Shown here in pieces: positions 5,925 through 13,432 of a DNA stretch of 14,427 nucleotides. The stretch is from Flavobacteriales bacterium (GTDB lineage: Bacteria > Bacteroidota > Bacteroidia > Flavobacteriales_F > PHOS-HE28), in the NCBI GenBank assembly GCA_025455765.1, contig JALOLX010000010.1, positions 1-14,427 of the forward strand. The letters are read 5' to 3'. Numbering within the stretch: the first letter of the stretch is position 1; every line of letters begins with the position of its first letter. The translations under genes were made by a program, and so were the position numbers. Under the pieces are notes generated by a model. The model saw only the letters and a list, made by a program, of their open reading frames with translations. It was not told the origin of the DNA and ran no database searches.

Positions 5925-8900
5925 ATGTCTGCTGTGTCCCTGCCTTGCCGACCATCCGCTCTGCGGCGCGCTGCCCGCCTGTTGCTGGTGATCGCCGCCC
6001 TGTGGTGGAGCGGGTCGGCTGTGGCACAGCCCCTGTCCAACCTGCGCCAACGGTGGGTGAAGCCGGGTGCCGATACCCTTACGCTCGATACGCTCAGCAT
6101 CGCCCCGGGCTCCTTACAGGTACTGTCCAACGGAGAGGCCCTCGATCCTTCGCGTTATGCCTTGGACCCTTACCGGGCCCGCTTGCTGATCCGTGATGCG
6201 CCTGACTCTGTGTTGGTGGCCTACCGGGTGCTCGCGCTGGACCTGGGGCGGCGGGTACAGCACAAGGACCCTGCCGCCCTCACCACTTTGGGGAACGACC
6301 GCGTCGACCCCTTCAAGTATGAGCCTCCGCGCGGCACCGACGACCTGCTGGGCATGCGCGGCCTGCAGCGTTCGGGCAGCATCTCACGCGGGGTCCTCTT
6401 CGGCAACAACCAGGACCTTGCGGTGAACTCGTCACTGAACCTGGAGCTGAGCGGACGCTTGAGCGACAAGATCAGTGTGGTGGCTTCCGTCACCGATAAC
6501 AACATCCCCATCCAGGCGGGAGGCAACACGGCGGAACTGCAGGACTTCGATCAGGTCTTCATCAAGCTCTTTGAAGAAGGCGCCCTCGGCCAACCGACCA
6601 ACTGGGAGCTGATCGCCGGCGACTTCGTGTTGCAGCGGCCGCGCAGCCACTTCATGACCTACATGAAGAAGAACCAGGGCCTCAGCTTCGAGGGCCGCAC
6701 CGACCTGGGCACGAAGGGCAAGGGCCGCTCGGGGGTGAGCGCAGCGATCAGCAAGGGCAAGTTCGCCCGCAATGTGATCCAAGGCCAGGAAGGGGTGCAG
6801 GGCCCCTACCGACTGCGTGGCGATGCAGGTGAGCTCTTCATCATCGTGCTGTCAGGTACCGAGCGGGTCTATATCGATGGTCAATTGCTCCTCCGCGGAC
6901 AGGAGAACGATTACATCATCGACTACAACACTGCCGAGGTCACCTTCACTGCGCGCCGTCTGGTGACCAAGGACCGCCGCATCACCGTGGAGTTCCAGTA
7001 TTCCGACAAGAACTATGCGCGTTCCCTGGTGCGGGCGAACAGCACCCAGACCTTTGGTCGCAGCGCGTTCCACTTCAACCTCTTCAGCGAACAGGACCAC
7101 CGCAACCAGCCGCTCCAACAACAACTGAGCGAAGCAGAACGCGAAGTGCTGCGCCTGGCTGGTGATGATCCGCTGGCCGCCACCGTGAGCGGCGTGGACA
7201 GCACAGGCTTTCTGGCCGACCAGGTGCTGTACCGCCCAGTGGATTCGCTTGGCTATAGTCCGGTCTACGTCTACTCCACCTCCGCTGATAGTGCCTTCCT
7301 GCGCATCACCTTCTCGCCTGTGGGCCTGGGCAATGGCGACTACGTGCAACAGGACTTCACCCCCAACGGCCGTGTGTTCCGCTGGGTGGCTCCGGATACG
7401 GTGAACGGGGTGCTGGTGCGCCGCGGTGACCATGCCCCCCTGCGCATCCTCATCGCACCGCGCAGCCAACAAATGGTGGTGCTGGGCTTTGAGCACATTG
7501 CCGGCCAGCGCACGCACATCCGCAGCGAACTGAGCTACACCAGCCTGGACCGCAACACCTTCAGCAGCGCGGACCAGAGCGATGACCAGGGACTGGGGCT
7601 GATGGCTTCGGTGGAGCACGCCATCCCCATCAGTGCCAAGGACAGCACATTGCAACTTACCGTGCAGGGAGATGTGGAAGCCGTTACGAGCAACTTCCGG
7701 GCTGTGGAGCGGTACCGCGCGGTGGAGTTCGAGCGCAACTGGAACGTGCAGGGGCGCACCCTTACCGGTGACCAGCTGCTGACCAATGCACTGGTGGGTG
7801 TGCGCGGCGCCAAATTGGGTCAGGTGCGCGCCGGACTGGGCACCTTTCAGGCAGGAAGCGAACAGAGCGGCCTGATGCAACAGCTGCACAGCAACATCCG
7901 TTGGCGGCGCACCGAACTTGTCGGGCAAGCGAGCCGGCTCATCACCACCGGCGTGCTGAACAGCGACTTCCTTCGCCATAAGGGCCAATTCCGCCAACGC
8001 TTCAAACACATCGTGCTCGGCTACCAGGACGAACACGAACTCAACCGCTTCCGATCCGACACCTCTTCGGCACTGCTCGCGGGCAGCTACCAGTTCCACG
8101 AATGGGAGGCCTTCGTCCAAAGCCCCGACACACAAGGTACGCGCTGGCGGTTGGCGGGCGGTCAGCGGGTGGACCGCGCGCTGCGATCGGGTGTGCTGAC
8201 AGCTGCCGCACAGGCCACGTCCTACAGCCTTGACCTGGGCGTGGGCAAGGATCCCCGCAACCGGGTGGCTACGCGCTTTACCTACCGACGCCTGGACATC
8301 GTGGACAGCACACTCACCAGCCAGCGCCCCGAGAACACCTACCTGGCGCGCATGGACTACGACGCCAACATCGGCAAGGGCTTCGCTGTGGTGGACCTCT
8401 TCTACGAGTTCGGCTCCGGGTTGGAACTGCGCCGCGAATACATCTATGTGGAAGTGCCCGCCGGGCAAGGCCTCTACATCTGGATCGACTACAACGGTGA
8501 CGGCGTGAAGGACCTGAACGAATTCGAGCTGGCCAACTTCGGTTATGAAGCCAACTACCTGCGTGTGTTCGTGCCCAGCAACAACTACGTGCGCACCTTC
8601 AGCAACCAGCTCAGCGCTTCGGTGGACCTGCGGCCTGCTGCTCGCTGGCTGGACAAGGACGGGCTGCGCGGGTTCATCGCACGCTTCTCTGACCTGGCCA
8701 GCTACCGCTCCGATGTGCGCACCACCACCGACGAGCTGCTGCAGGCCATGACACCCGTGGCCGTGGACCTGTTGGACAGCAACCTGACGGCCTACACCTC
8801 ATCGGCCCGCAACAACTTCTATTACGACCGCACCAGCCGTACCTGGAGCGTGGACCACGCCTGGCAGCGGGACCAGAGCCGATCGCTGCTGTTGAACGGC

Positions 8901-9440
8901 TTCGAATCCCGTTCGCGGGAGTTCAACACCTTGCATGGGCGCTGGAACACCAGCCGCCACTGGACCGCCGAAGTGGAGCTGGAGCAGGGGCGCATCACCA
9001 ACAGCTCCGACCTCCTGAGCGGACGCTCCTTCGACATCACCCAGCGCGGCGTAAAGCCCAAGCTCACCTGGCAGCCGAACACCTCGTTCCGCGCCATTGG
9101 CACCTTCAAGTATGTGGAGAAGCAGAACCGGCCCGAGTTCGGAACGGGTTCCACAGTGGCACAGGACCTGGGCATCGAAGCGCGTTACAATACCGTAGGC
9201 AAGGGCAGCATGCTGGCCACAGTGAACTTGGTGGACATCCGCTTCGAGGGGCAGGAGAACACCCCATTGGGCAACGAACTACTGAACGGTCTGCGACCCG
9301 GGACCAACTACACCTGGAGCATCGCCATCCAGCGCAACCTGAGCAACAACCTGCAGGTGGACATCACCTATAACGGGCGCCGGAGCGAAGGACTGCCCAT
9401 CGTGCATGTGGGCGGGGCCCAGGTGCGGGCCTTCTTCTGA
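5925..9440 (+). CDS. Large outer-membrane protein with SprA-like features (1171 residues)
   Basis: A signal peptide is plain (RR at 14-15, hydrophobic LLLVIAALWWSG, cleavage near AVA|Q at 34-35). Residues about 150-250 hold a striking conserved-looking block: ISRGVLFGNNQDLAVNSSLN at 153-172, LSGRLSDKISVVASVTDNNI at 175-194, then PIQAGGNTAELQDFDQVFIK, and GDF followed by FMTYMKKNQGL at 243-253. Next is a beta region with YIDGQLLLRGQENDYIIDYN at 316-335, similar to the strand-G-N-D-Y-x-I-D-Y pattern of SprA-type proteins. A canonical 12-residue EF-hand loop, DYNGDGVKDLNE, is at 855-866, followed by FELANFGYEANYLRVFVPSN. The C-terminal several hundred residues show alternating beta strands and end in AFF, a typical outer-membrane assembly signal. 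SprA itself, the type IX translocon barrel, is about twice this length, so this is at most a shorter relative. Function is unknown; an outer-membrane beta-barrel is the best inference. It is divergent from the solute-binding lipoprotein gene. Confidence 0.82.
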   Translation: MSAVSLPCRPSALRRAARLLLVIAALWWSGSAVAQPLSNLRQRWVKPGADTLTLDTLSIAPGSLQVLSNGEALDPSRYALDPYRARLLIRDAPDSVLVAYRVLALDLGRRVQHKDPAALTTLGNDRVDPFKYEPPRGTDDLLGMRGLQRSGSISRGVLFGNNQDLAVNSSLNLELSGRLSDKISVVASVTDNNIPIQAGGNTAELQDFDQVFIKLFEEGALGQPTNWELIAGDFVLQRPRSHFMTYMKKNQGLSFEGRTDLGTKGKGRSGVSAAISKGKFARNVIQGQEGVQGPYRLRGDAGELFIIVLSGTERVYIDGQLLLRGQENDYIIDYNTAEVTFTARRLVTKDRRITVEFQYSDKNYARSLVRANSTQTFGRSAFHFNLFSEQDHRNQPLQQQLSEAEREVLRLAGDDPLAATVSGVDSTGFLADQVLYRPVDSLGYSPVYVYSTSADSAFLRITFSPVGLGNGDYVQQDFTPNGRVFRWVAPDTVNGVLVRRGDHAPLRILIAPRSQQMVVLGFEHIAGQRTHIRSELSYTSLDRNTFSSADQSDDQGLGLMASVEHAIPISAKDSTLQLTVQGDVEAVTSNFRAVERYRAVEFERNWNVQGRTLTGDQLLTNALVGVRGAKLGQVRAGLGTFQAGSEQSGLMQQLHSNIRWRRTELVGQASRLITTGVLNSDFLRHKGQFRQRFKHIVLGYQDEHELNRFRSDTSSALLAGSYQFHEWEAFVQSPDTQGTRWRLAGGQRVDRALRSGVLTAAAQATSYSLDLGVGKDPRNRVATRFTYRRLDIVDSTLTSQRPENTYLARMDYDANIGKGFAVVDLFYEFGSGLELRREYIYVEVPAGQGLYIWIDYNGDGVKDLNEFELANFGYEANYLRVFVPSNNYVRTFSNQLSASVDLRPAARWLDKDGLRGFIARFSDLASYRSDVRTTTDELLQAMTPVAVDLLDSNLTAYTSSARNNFYYDRTSRTWSVDHAWQRDQSRSLLLNGFESRSREFNTLHGRWNTSRHWTAEVELEQGRITNSSDLLSGRSFDITQRGVKPKLTWQPNTSFRAIGTFKYVEKQNRPEFGTGSTVAQDLGIEARYNTVGKGSMLATVNLVDIRFEGQENTPLGNELLNGLRPGTNYTWSIAIQRNLSNNLQVDITYNGRRSEGLPIVHVGGAQVRAFF

Positions 9441-9444
9441 GGGC

Positions 9445-9463
9445 TGCGTTGGCCCCTAACGCA
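9445..9463. terminator. Small hairpin between convergent genes
   Basis: TGCGTT-GGCCCCT-AACGCA gives a perfect 6-bp stem and 7-nt loop, starting 5 nt after the stop of the outer-membrane protein gene. It has no U-tract. Alone it would be weak, but it stands directly beside a stronger hairpin. Confidence 0.35.
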
Positions 9464-9464
9464 A

Positions 9465-9491
9465 CAGGCCTCCGGGGACACCGAAGGCCTG
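9465..9491. terminator. Symmetric hairpin, probable bidirectional terminator
   Basis: CAGGCCT, c, CGG, loop GGACA, CCG, a, AGGCCTG: ten base pairs with one internal mismatch (C9472/A9484). It sits between two convergent genes, 24 nt after one stop and 22 nt before the other. No poly-T follows on either side, so it may act as an RNA-stabilising 3' structure or a non-canonical terminator. Confidence 0.5.
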
Positions 9492-9513
9492 CTGCACCCG
9501 AGCGGGGTCAGTT

Positions 9514-10431
9514 CTATTTCAGCGTGAAGTTGGCCTTCGAAACGAGGGCGCCGGACTCGTATACCTCCACCAGGTATTGGCCGGTGCGCATCTCGCTGGT
9601 ACCGGTCCAGAAGATGCACACATCCACCGGCTGGTTCTGGTAGTTCACCTCACGGCGTGCGCTGAACTCACCTTCCACGCCATTGAACTTGAAGCGGTTA
9701 TTGGCGTCAGTGGCGGGCAGCACCGTGCCGTCGGGGCTGATGACGCGCATGTACAGCACCTTGTCACCAGCTGACGTGATGCGGTTCTCACCAAGGGTGA
9801 AGCAGCACTTCACCATCTCAGCCTTGTTCGCACGGTCGGTGTCCACCTGCTTGCCGTTGTTCCGCATGAACAGTGCGCCTGCACTGATGCTGGTGGTATG
9901 CAGCACACTGCCCTTGGAGATCTTCCCTTCCAGTTCCTGCTTCTGTGTGGAGAGCGCTTCCTTCTGAGCCTTCTCTTCGCCCAGCTCCTGTTTGATGGTG
10001 AGGTTCTCGGCTGTCAGGAGCTGGTTGGCCTGATTGAGCGAATCGATCGTGGCCACATAGCCCTTCATGATCTTGCGCAGCGTTTCGGCCTCCTTCTTGG
10101 CCTTGGACAGGTCGTAATTGCCACGCTTCACACGGTCCAGCAGTTCTTCGATCTGGGCCTTCTGGGCCTCCATTTCCGTGGTGAGCTGCTCGTTCTCGGT
10201 CTTCAGTGTATCGTAGCTCGCAAGCATGTTCTCCAGCAAGTGGGTCACATTGTCCTTTTCACTGGTGATGGTCTCCACCTGCTGCTGCGTGGCCTCCACC
10301 TCCTTCCCGCGCTGCATCAACAGCCACAGCATCACCACGTTGCTGATGAGCAGCAGCACCACCAACAGGAGGAGGCCCGTGTTCGATCGGTTCTTGTTCT
10401 CGTTGCCTGAAGTGGGGCTTTGCTGCTCCAT
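9514..10431 (-). CDS. Inner-membrane-anchored coiled-coil protein of unknown function
   Basis: A 305-residue protein with three visible parts. Residues 1-18 are polar (many N, Q, S). Residues 19-39 are one strongly hydrophobic helix (LLLLVVLLLISNVVMLWLLM) with no signal-peptidase site, so it is best read as an N-terminal membrane anchor. Residues about 42-172 are a continuous coiled coil rich in E, K, Q and L (TENEQLTTEMEAQKAQIEEL and similar). Residues about 173-305 form a compact, probably beta-rich domain (RITSAGDKVLYMRVISPDGT at 217-236, GQYLVEVYESGALVSKANFT near the end), with adjacent cysteines C209-C210 and a further C272. I do not recognise a named family. The orientation is probably N-in with the rod and C-terminal domain in the periplasm, inferred only. 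It is divergent from comF and convergent with the large outer-membrane protein gene. Confidence 0.82.
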   Translation of the reverse strand: MEQQSPTSGNENKNRSNTGLLLLVVLLLISNVVMLWLLMQRGKEVEATQQQVETITSEKDNVTHLLENMLASYDTLKTENEQLTTEMEAQKAQIEELLDRVKRGNYDLSKAKKEAETLRKIMKGYVATIDSLNQANQLLTAENLTIKQELGEEKAQKEALSTQKQELEGKISKGSVLHTTSISAGALFMRNNGKQVDTDRANKAEMVKCCFTLGENRITSAGDKVLYMRVISPDGTVLPATDANNRFKFNGVEGEFSARREVNYQNQPVDVCIFWTGTSEMRTGQYLVEVYESGALVSKANFTLK

Positions 10432-10452
10432 GGTCGCTTTTCGGATGGGTGC

Positions 10453-10492
10453 GCTAAATTAGGATCGCGCCACAAGGGCCTTTGTCAGACAA
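10453..10492. promoter_or_regulatory. Divergent promoter region with overlapping palindromes
   Basis: The 84-nt region between the membrane protein and comF contains CTAAATTAG (10453-10462 region), which reads as TAATTTAG on the minus strand, close to the TAnnTTTG -7 consensus and about 22 nt ahead of ATG 10431. Downstream are two overlapping dyads: ACAAGGGCCTTTGT (10472-10485, one G/T imperfection) and TTGTCAGACAA (10482-10492, perfect 5-bp arms). They share the TTGT half-site. These could be regulator sites, but no -33 element is clear. Confidence 0.28.
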
Positions 10493-10515
10493 CGCGAACG
10501 CTTATCAACAAAGTA

Positions 10516-11223
10516 TTGAACCCTGCACCCGTCACCCTGCGCACCTGGCTCAACGACTTCGTCGGGCTCTTCGTACCGCGACTGTGTCCGGCGTGCGACA
10601 AGGCCTTGATGACCTTTGAGGACGTGCTCTGTCTGGAGTGCCTTGCCGATCTGCCACGCACCCGGTTCCACCACGATCCGCAGAACAAGGTGGAACAGCT
10701 GTTCTGGGGCAAGGTGCAATTGGAGGCGGCCAGTGCCTTCCTCCAATTCTCGCGCAGTGGCAAGGTACAGGGCATGCTGCACCAATTGAAGTACCGGCAG
10801 GACCGCACCGTGGGTGTACACCTGGGTCGATTGATGGCGGAAGAACTTCGGAACGTGCCCCGCTTCCAGGGTGTGGATGCCTACCTACCTGTGCCCCTGC
10901 ACCGCCGCAAGGAGCGCAAGCGGGGTTACAACCAGAGCCGCGTACTGGCAGAAGGCATGGCCGATGTGTGGCCCAAGCCCATTCTGGGGCAGGAACTGAT
11001 GCGGGTGGTGCGCACACCGAGCCAGACCCGCAAAGGCCGTCTGGAGCGCTGGGTGAACGTAAAGGAGGCCTTCCAACTGCCCGATCCCGAAGCCCTCCGC
11101 GGCATGCACGTATTGATCATTGACGATGTGGTGACCACGGGTGCCACGGTGGAAGGCTGCATCAAAGCGCTCGAACGGGTACCCGACCTACGGGTGAGCC
11201 TGTTCACCGCCGCATGCGCCTGA
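10516..11223 (+). CDS. comF: ComF family protein (phosphoribosyltransferase-like, competence)
   Basis: With a TTG start at 10516 the protein is 235 residues, the normal ComF length. Four cysteines in two pairs, C24-P-A-C27 and C39-L-E-C42, form the N-terminal zinc-binding element. The ComF hallmark PVPLHRRKERKRGYNQSRVL follows, and the phosphoribosyltransferase loop VLIIDDVVTTGAT is at about 199-211. The nearest ATG upstream in frame (10420) would overlap the divergent gene's start codon and add 32 residues of non-conserved sequence. The next internal ATG would remove the first cysteine pair. TTG is therefore the best choice, with no Shine-Dalgarno to confirm it. ComF proteins act in the cytoplasm in natural transformation, where ComF is thought to assist uptake or handling of single-stranded DNA; the PRTase fold's substrate is unsettled. 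msrC follows 18 nt downstream on the same strand. Confidence 0.9.
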   Translation: MNPAPVTLRTWLNDFVGLFVPRLCPACDKALMTFEDVLCLECLADLPRTRFHHDPQNKVEQLFWGKVQLEAASAFLQFSRSGKVQGMLHQLKYRQDRTVGVHLGRLMAEELRNVPRFQGVDAYLPVPLHRRKERKRGYNQSRVLAEGMADVWPKPILGQELMRVVRTPSQTRKGRLERWVNVKEAFQLPDPEALRGMHVLIIDDVVTTGATVEGCIKALERVPDLRVSLFTAACA

Positions 11224-11241
11224 CCCCGGTACCTTTGCCGC

Positions 11242-11727
11242 ATGTCAAGTTCGCTGGTGCTCCCTACCTCCACGGAACGGGCCACGGTCTACGCTGCCTT
11301 GGAACCTCAGTTGCACGCGCTGCTGAACGAAGGCCCCGACGCCATTGCCGCCATGGCCAATGCCGCAGCAGCGCTGCACACGGCCTTCGGTTGGCACTGG
11401 GTGGGCTTCTACCGCGTGGTGGGCGACCACCTCGTCCTCGGTCCGTTCCAGGGACCTGTGGCCTGCACGCGCATCGCCCATGGCAAGGGGGTCTGTGGCA
11501 CGGCCTGGGCCTCAGGCCAGGTGCAGGTGGTACCCGATGTGGACCAGTTCCCCGGACACATCGCCTGCAGCTCGCTCTCGCGCTCGGAAGTGGTGATCCC
11601 GCTGCACGATCAGCAAGGGTGCATCGCCGCCGTGCTCGATGTGGACAGTGCGGTGCTCAACGACTTCACTCCGCGCGATGCAGAGGCCCTGCAACGCCTG
11701 ATGCGACCCTTGCAACAATGGTTGTGA
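11242..11727 (+). CDS. msrC: Free methionine-(R)-sulfoxide reductase (GAF domain)
   Basis: A 161-residue single GAF domain, the usual size for fRMsr. The three catalytic/resolving cysteines have the family's exact spacing: C75 (ACTRIAHGKG), C85 (GVCGTA) and C109 (GHIACSS), ten and twenty-four residues apart as in E. coli YebR/MsrC (C84, C94, C118). The aromatic WHWVGFYRV at 51-59 and the acidic residues E116, D133 and D135 match the substrate pocket. It reduces the R-epimer of free methionine sulfoxide in the cytoplasm, recycled by thioredoxin. The ATG at 11242 follows comF by 18 nt. The downstream lipoprotein gene begins before this stop codon, so the two are probably translationally coupled. 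Confidence 0.93.
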   Translation: MSSSLVLPTSTERATVYAALEPQLHALLNEGPDAIAAMANAAAALHTAFGWHWVGFYRVVGDHLVLGPFQGPVACTRIAHGKGVCGTAWASGQVQVVPDVDQFPGHIACSSLSRSEVVIPLHDQQGCIAAVLDVDSAVLNDFTPRDAEALQRLMRPLQQWL

Positions 11728-13349
11728 ACGACCTGCGGACCTTCGCCTACTGGGGTGTGCCCGCGCTGTTGCTGGTCGGTTGTGCGCAGGTGGGTGAGCT
11801 CACCGGAGGACCGAAGGATGAGGCGCCCCCTCGCCTTCTGCGTTCCACACCTGAACAAGGCAGCACCAATTTCAATGGAGACCGCCTTGTGCTGGAGTTC
11901 GATGAACGCATACAGCTGGAACGTGTGCGCGACCGCTTGCTCGTTTCACCACCGCTGGACAAGCAGCCCGAGGTGAAGCTCATCAACGCGCGCACTGTAG
12001 CAGTGGAACTGCAGAGCCCTTTACTTCCCGACCGCACCTACACCTTCAGCATCGGCGAGGCCATCAAGGACCTTACGGAAGGCAATCAAGCACTGGGGCT
12101 CGATCTTGTGTTCGCTACCGGCAACGCCCTGGATAGCTTGTCGATCAGTGGCACAGTGGTGGATGCGTTCAGCGGCCTGCCCACAAAGGACGCCTTGGTC
12201 CTTGCCTATCCTGTGGGTGGCGACAGTGCCTTTGTTACCGGCAGGCCTACCTATACCACACGGAGTTCGGCGGATGGGCGGTTCAGGCTGCAGCACTTGC
12301 GTGACGAGGAGTATCAGGTACGCGCTTTGCTGGACAAGAACGCCAATTACCGCTACGATCTACCCTCGGAATCCATCGCGTTCCGTTCGGACCCGATACG
12401 CGCCACTTGGGCGGACAGCACGCAGACAACGGTGGAACTGTTCCTGTTCCAGGAAGCAGCGACCGCACAACGCATCGTGGATCAGCGCGTGAAGGCCGAC
12501 GGCCAGTGGATGATCGCACTGGCGCTCGAGGCGCGGACGGCGGAAGTGCAGGACCTGGCGCGCACCGGAGGTATTCTGCAATGGAGGTCCCTGTGGAACA
12601 GCCGGCGCGACACCGTTGAGCTGTGGCCTTCTGATACAACGGCGCTGCGCGAAGGCATGTACAGGCTCGTGGTGGACGGTATTGCGCTGGATACGCTCCC
12701 CTACCGCCCGCTTCAGCGCATGCCGTTCCACACCGGGATCTCCCTGACCGGCACTGGTGAAGAAGCGGACCTGCTCCTTCGAGCGACCCGACCACTGGCC
12801 GGTATCGACTCCAGTCGCTTCCTTCTTGAGCTGGATAGTCTGGAACGCGCCGTACAGGTGACCTTGAGCACCACCGACCCGTTCACGCTCGAGGTGCGCA
12901 CCGCGCTTCCTTCGGACAGCAAAGCCACCTTGACCATCCTGCCCAAGGCGGTCCGCGACCTCTACGACGGCAGTAACGACACCGTGCGCATCGCTCTTCA
13001 GCGCCGGGGCGAAAAGGAACTAGGCACGATGCGGATACGCTTCCAACAGGACAGCACAGCGCAGGGAGTACGACTGGTGCATCTGCTTGATGGATCAGGC
13101 AAGGTGCTGCGCGAAGCGCGCGTGGAGCACGGTCAGACAGAAGTGGTCTGGGAGCGTCTTGTACCGGCCAGCTGCACCCTGCGTGTGATCTCCGACCGGA
13201 ACAGCAACGGACGTTGGGATCCAGGGGCGTTGAGCGATTATCGCCAGCCGGAACGCGTGTATACCTACGACAAGCCCCTCCAAGTGCGTGCGGCATGGGA
13301 TGTGCGGGTGGACCTGCCTGCCTTGCCTTCGGACATCGGTCGTCCATAA
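11718..13349 (+). CDS. Surface lipoprotein with Big_5 Ig-like domain
   Basis: A 543-residue protein. The signal ends in a perfect lipobox, LVGC with C22 lipidated. The following GELTGGPKDEAPPRLLRSTP at 27-46 is a hallmark of Bacteroidota proteins carrying an N-terminal SbsA-type Ig-like (Big_5) domain, which runs to about residue 137 (NFNGDRLVLEFDE, VKLINARTVAVEL, LLPDRTYTFSIG). A carboxypeptidase-regulatory/Cna-B-like beta domain follows at about 143-225 (LSISGTVVDAFSGLPTKDAL, then SSADGRFRLQHL). The C-terminus has DRNSNGRWDPG at 493-503, a calcium-loop-like motif typical of the family. The role is unknown; location in the outer membrane is likely. ATG 11718 overlaps the msrC stop by 10 nt; GTG 11724 would give a 4-nt GTGA overlap and is an alternative. 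The frame is open for another 168 codons upstream inside msrC, which I treat as a shadow. Confidence 0.9.
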   Translation: MVVNDLRTFAYWGVPALLLVGCAQVGELTGGPKDEAPPRLLRSTPEQGSTNFNGDRLVLEFDERIQLERVRDRLLVSPPLDKQPEVKLINARTVAVELQSPLLPDRTYTFSIGEAIKDLTEGNQALGLDLVFATGNALDSLSISGTVVDAFSGLPTKDALVLAYPVGGDSAFVTGRPTYTTRSSADGRFRLQHLRDEEYQVRALLDKNANYRYDLPSESIAFRSDPIRATWADSTQTTVELFLFQEAATAQRIVDQRVKADGQWMIALALEARTAEVQDLARTGGILQWRSLWNSRRDTVELWPSDTTALREGMYRLVVDGIALDTLPYRPLQRMPFHTGISLTGTGEEADLLLRATRPLAGIDSSRFLLELDSLERAVQVTLSTTDPFTLEVRTALPSDSKATLTILPKAVRDLYDGSNDTVRIALQRRGEKELGTMRIRFQQDSTAQGVRLVHLLDGSGKVLREARVEHGQTEVVWERLVPASCTLRVISDRNSNGRWDPGALSDYRQPERVYTYDKPLQVRAAWDVRVDLPALPSDIGRP

Positions 13350-13432
13350 GCAGCGACCTATCGGGCATAACCTTCACCTTATCGACCGCGTACAACGGCC
13401 GACCAGCGCCCTGGAGCGTTGGATCGACCGCT

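Noticed and set aside
5796..6050. 85-codon N-terminal extension of the solute-binding protein
   Set aside because: It crosses the divergent gene's start and promoter region and would bury the lipoprotein signal.
6852..8468. A 538-codon open frame antisense to the large outer-membrane protein gene
   Set aside because: The sense frame has a signal peptide, family-like motifs and an outer-membrane C-terminus. The antisense protein is rich in H, A, V and Q without domain structure, as expected of the complementary frame of GC-rich codons.
11214..11717. In-frame N-terminal extension of the Big_5 lipoprotein through the whole msrC gene (168 codons)
   Set aside because: The extension is arginine- and proline-rich shadow sequence of msrC, and a lipoprotein signal must be at the N-terminus; ATG 11718 provides it.
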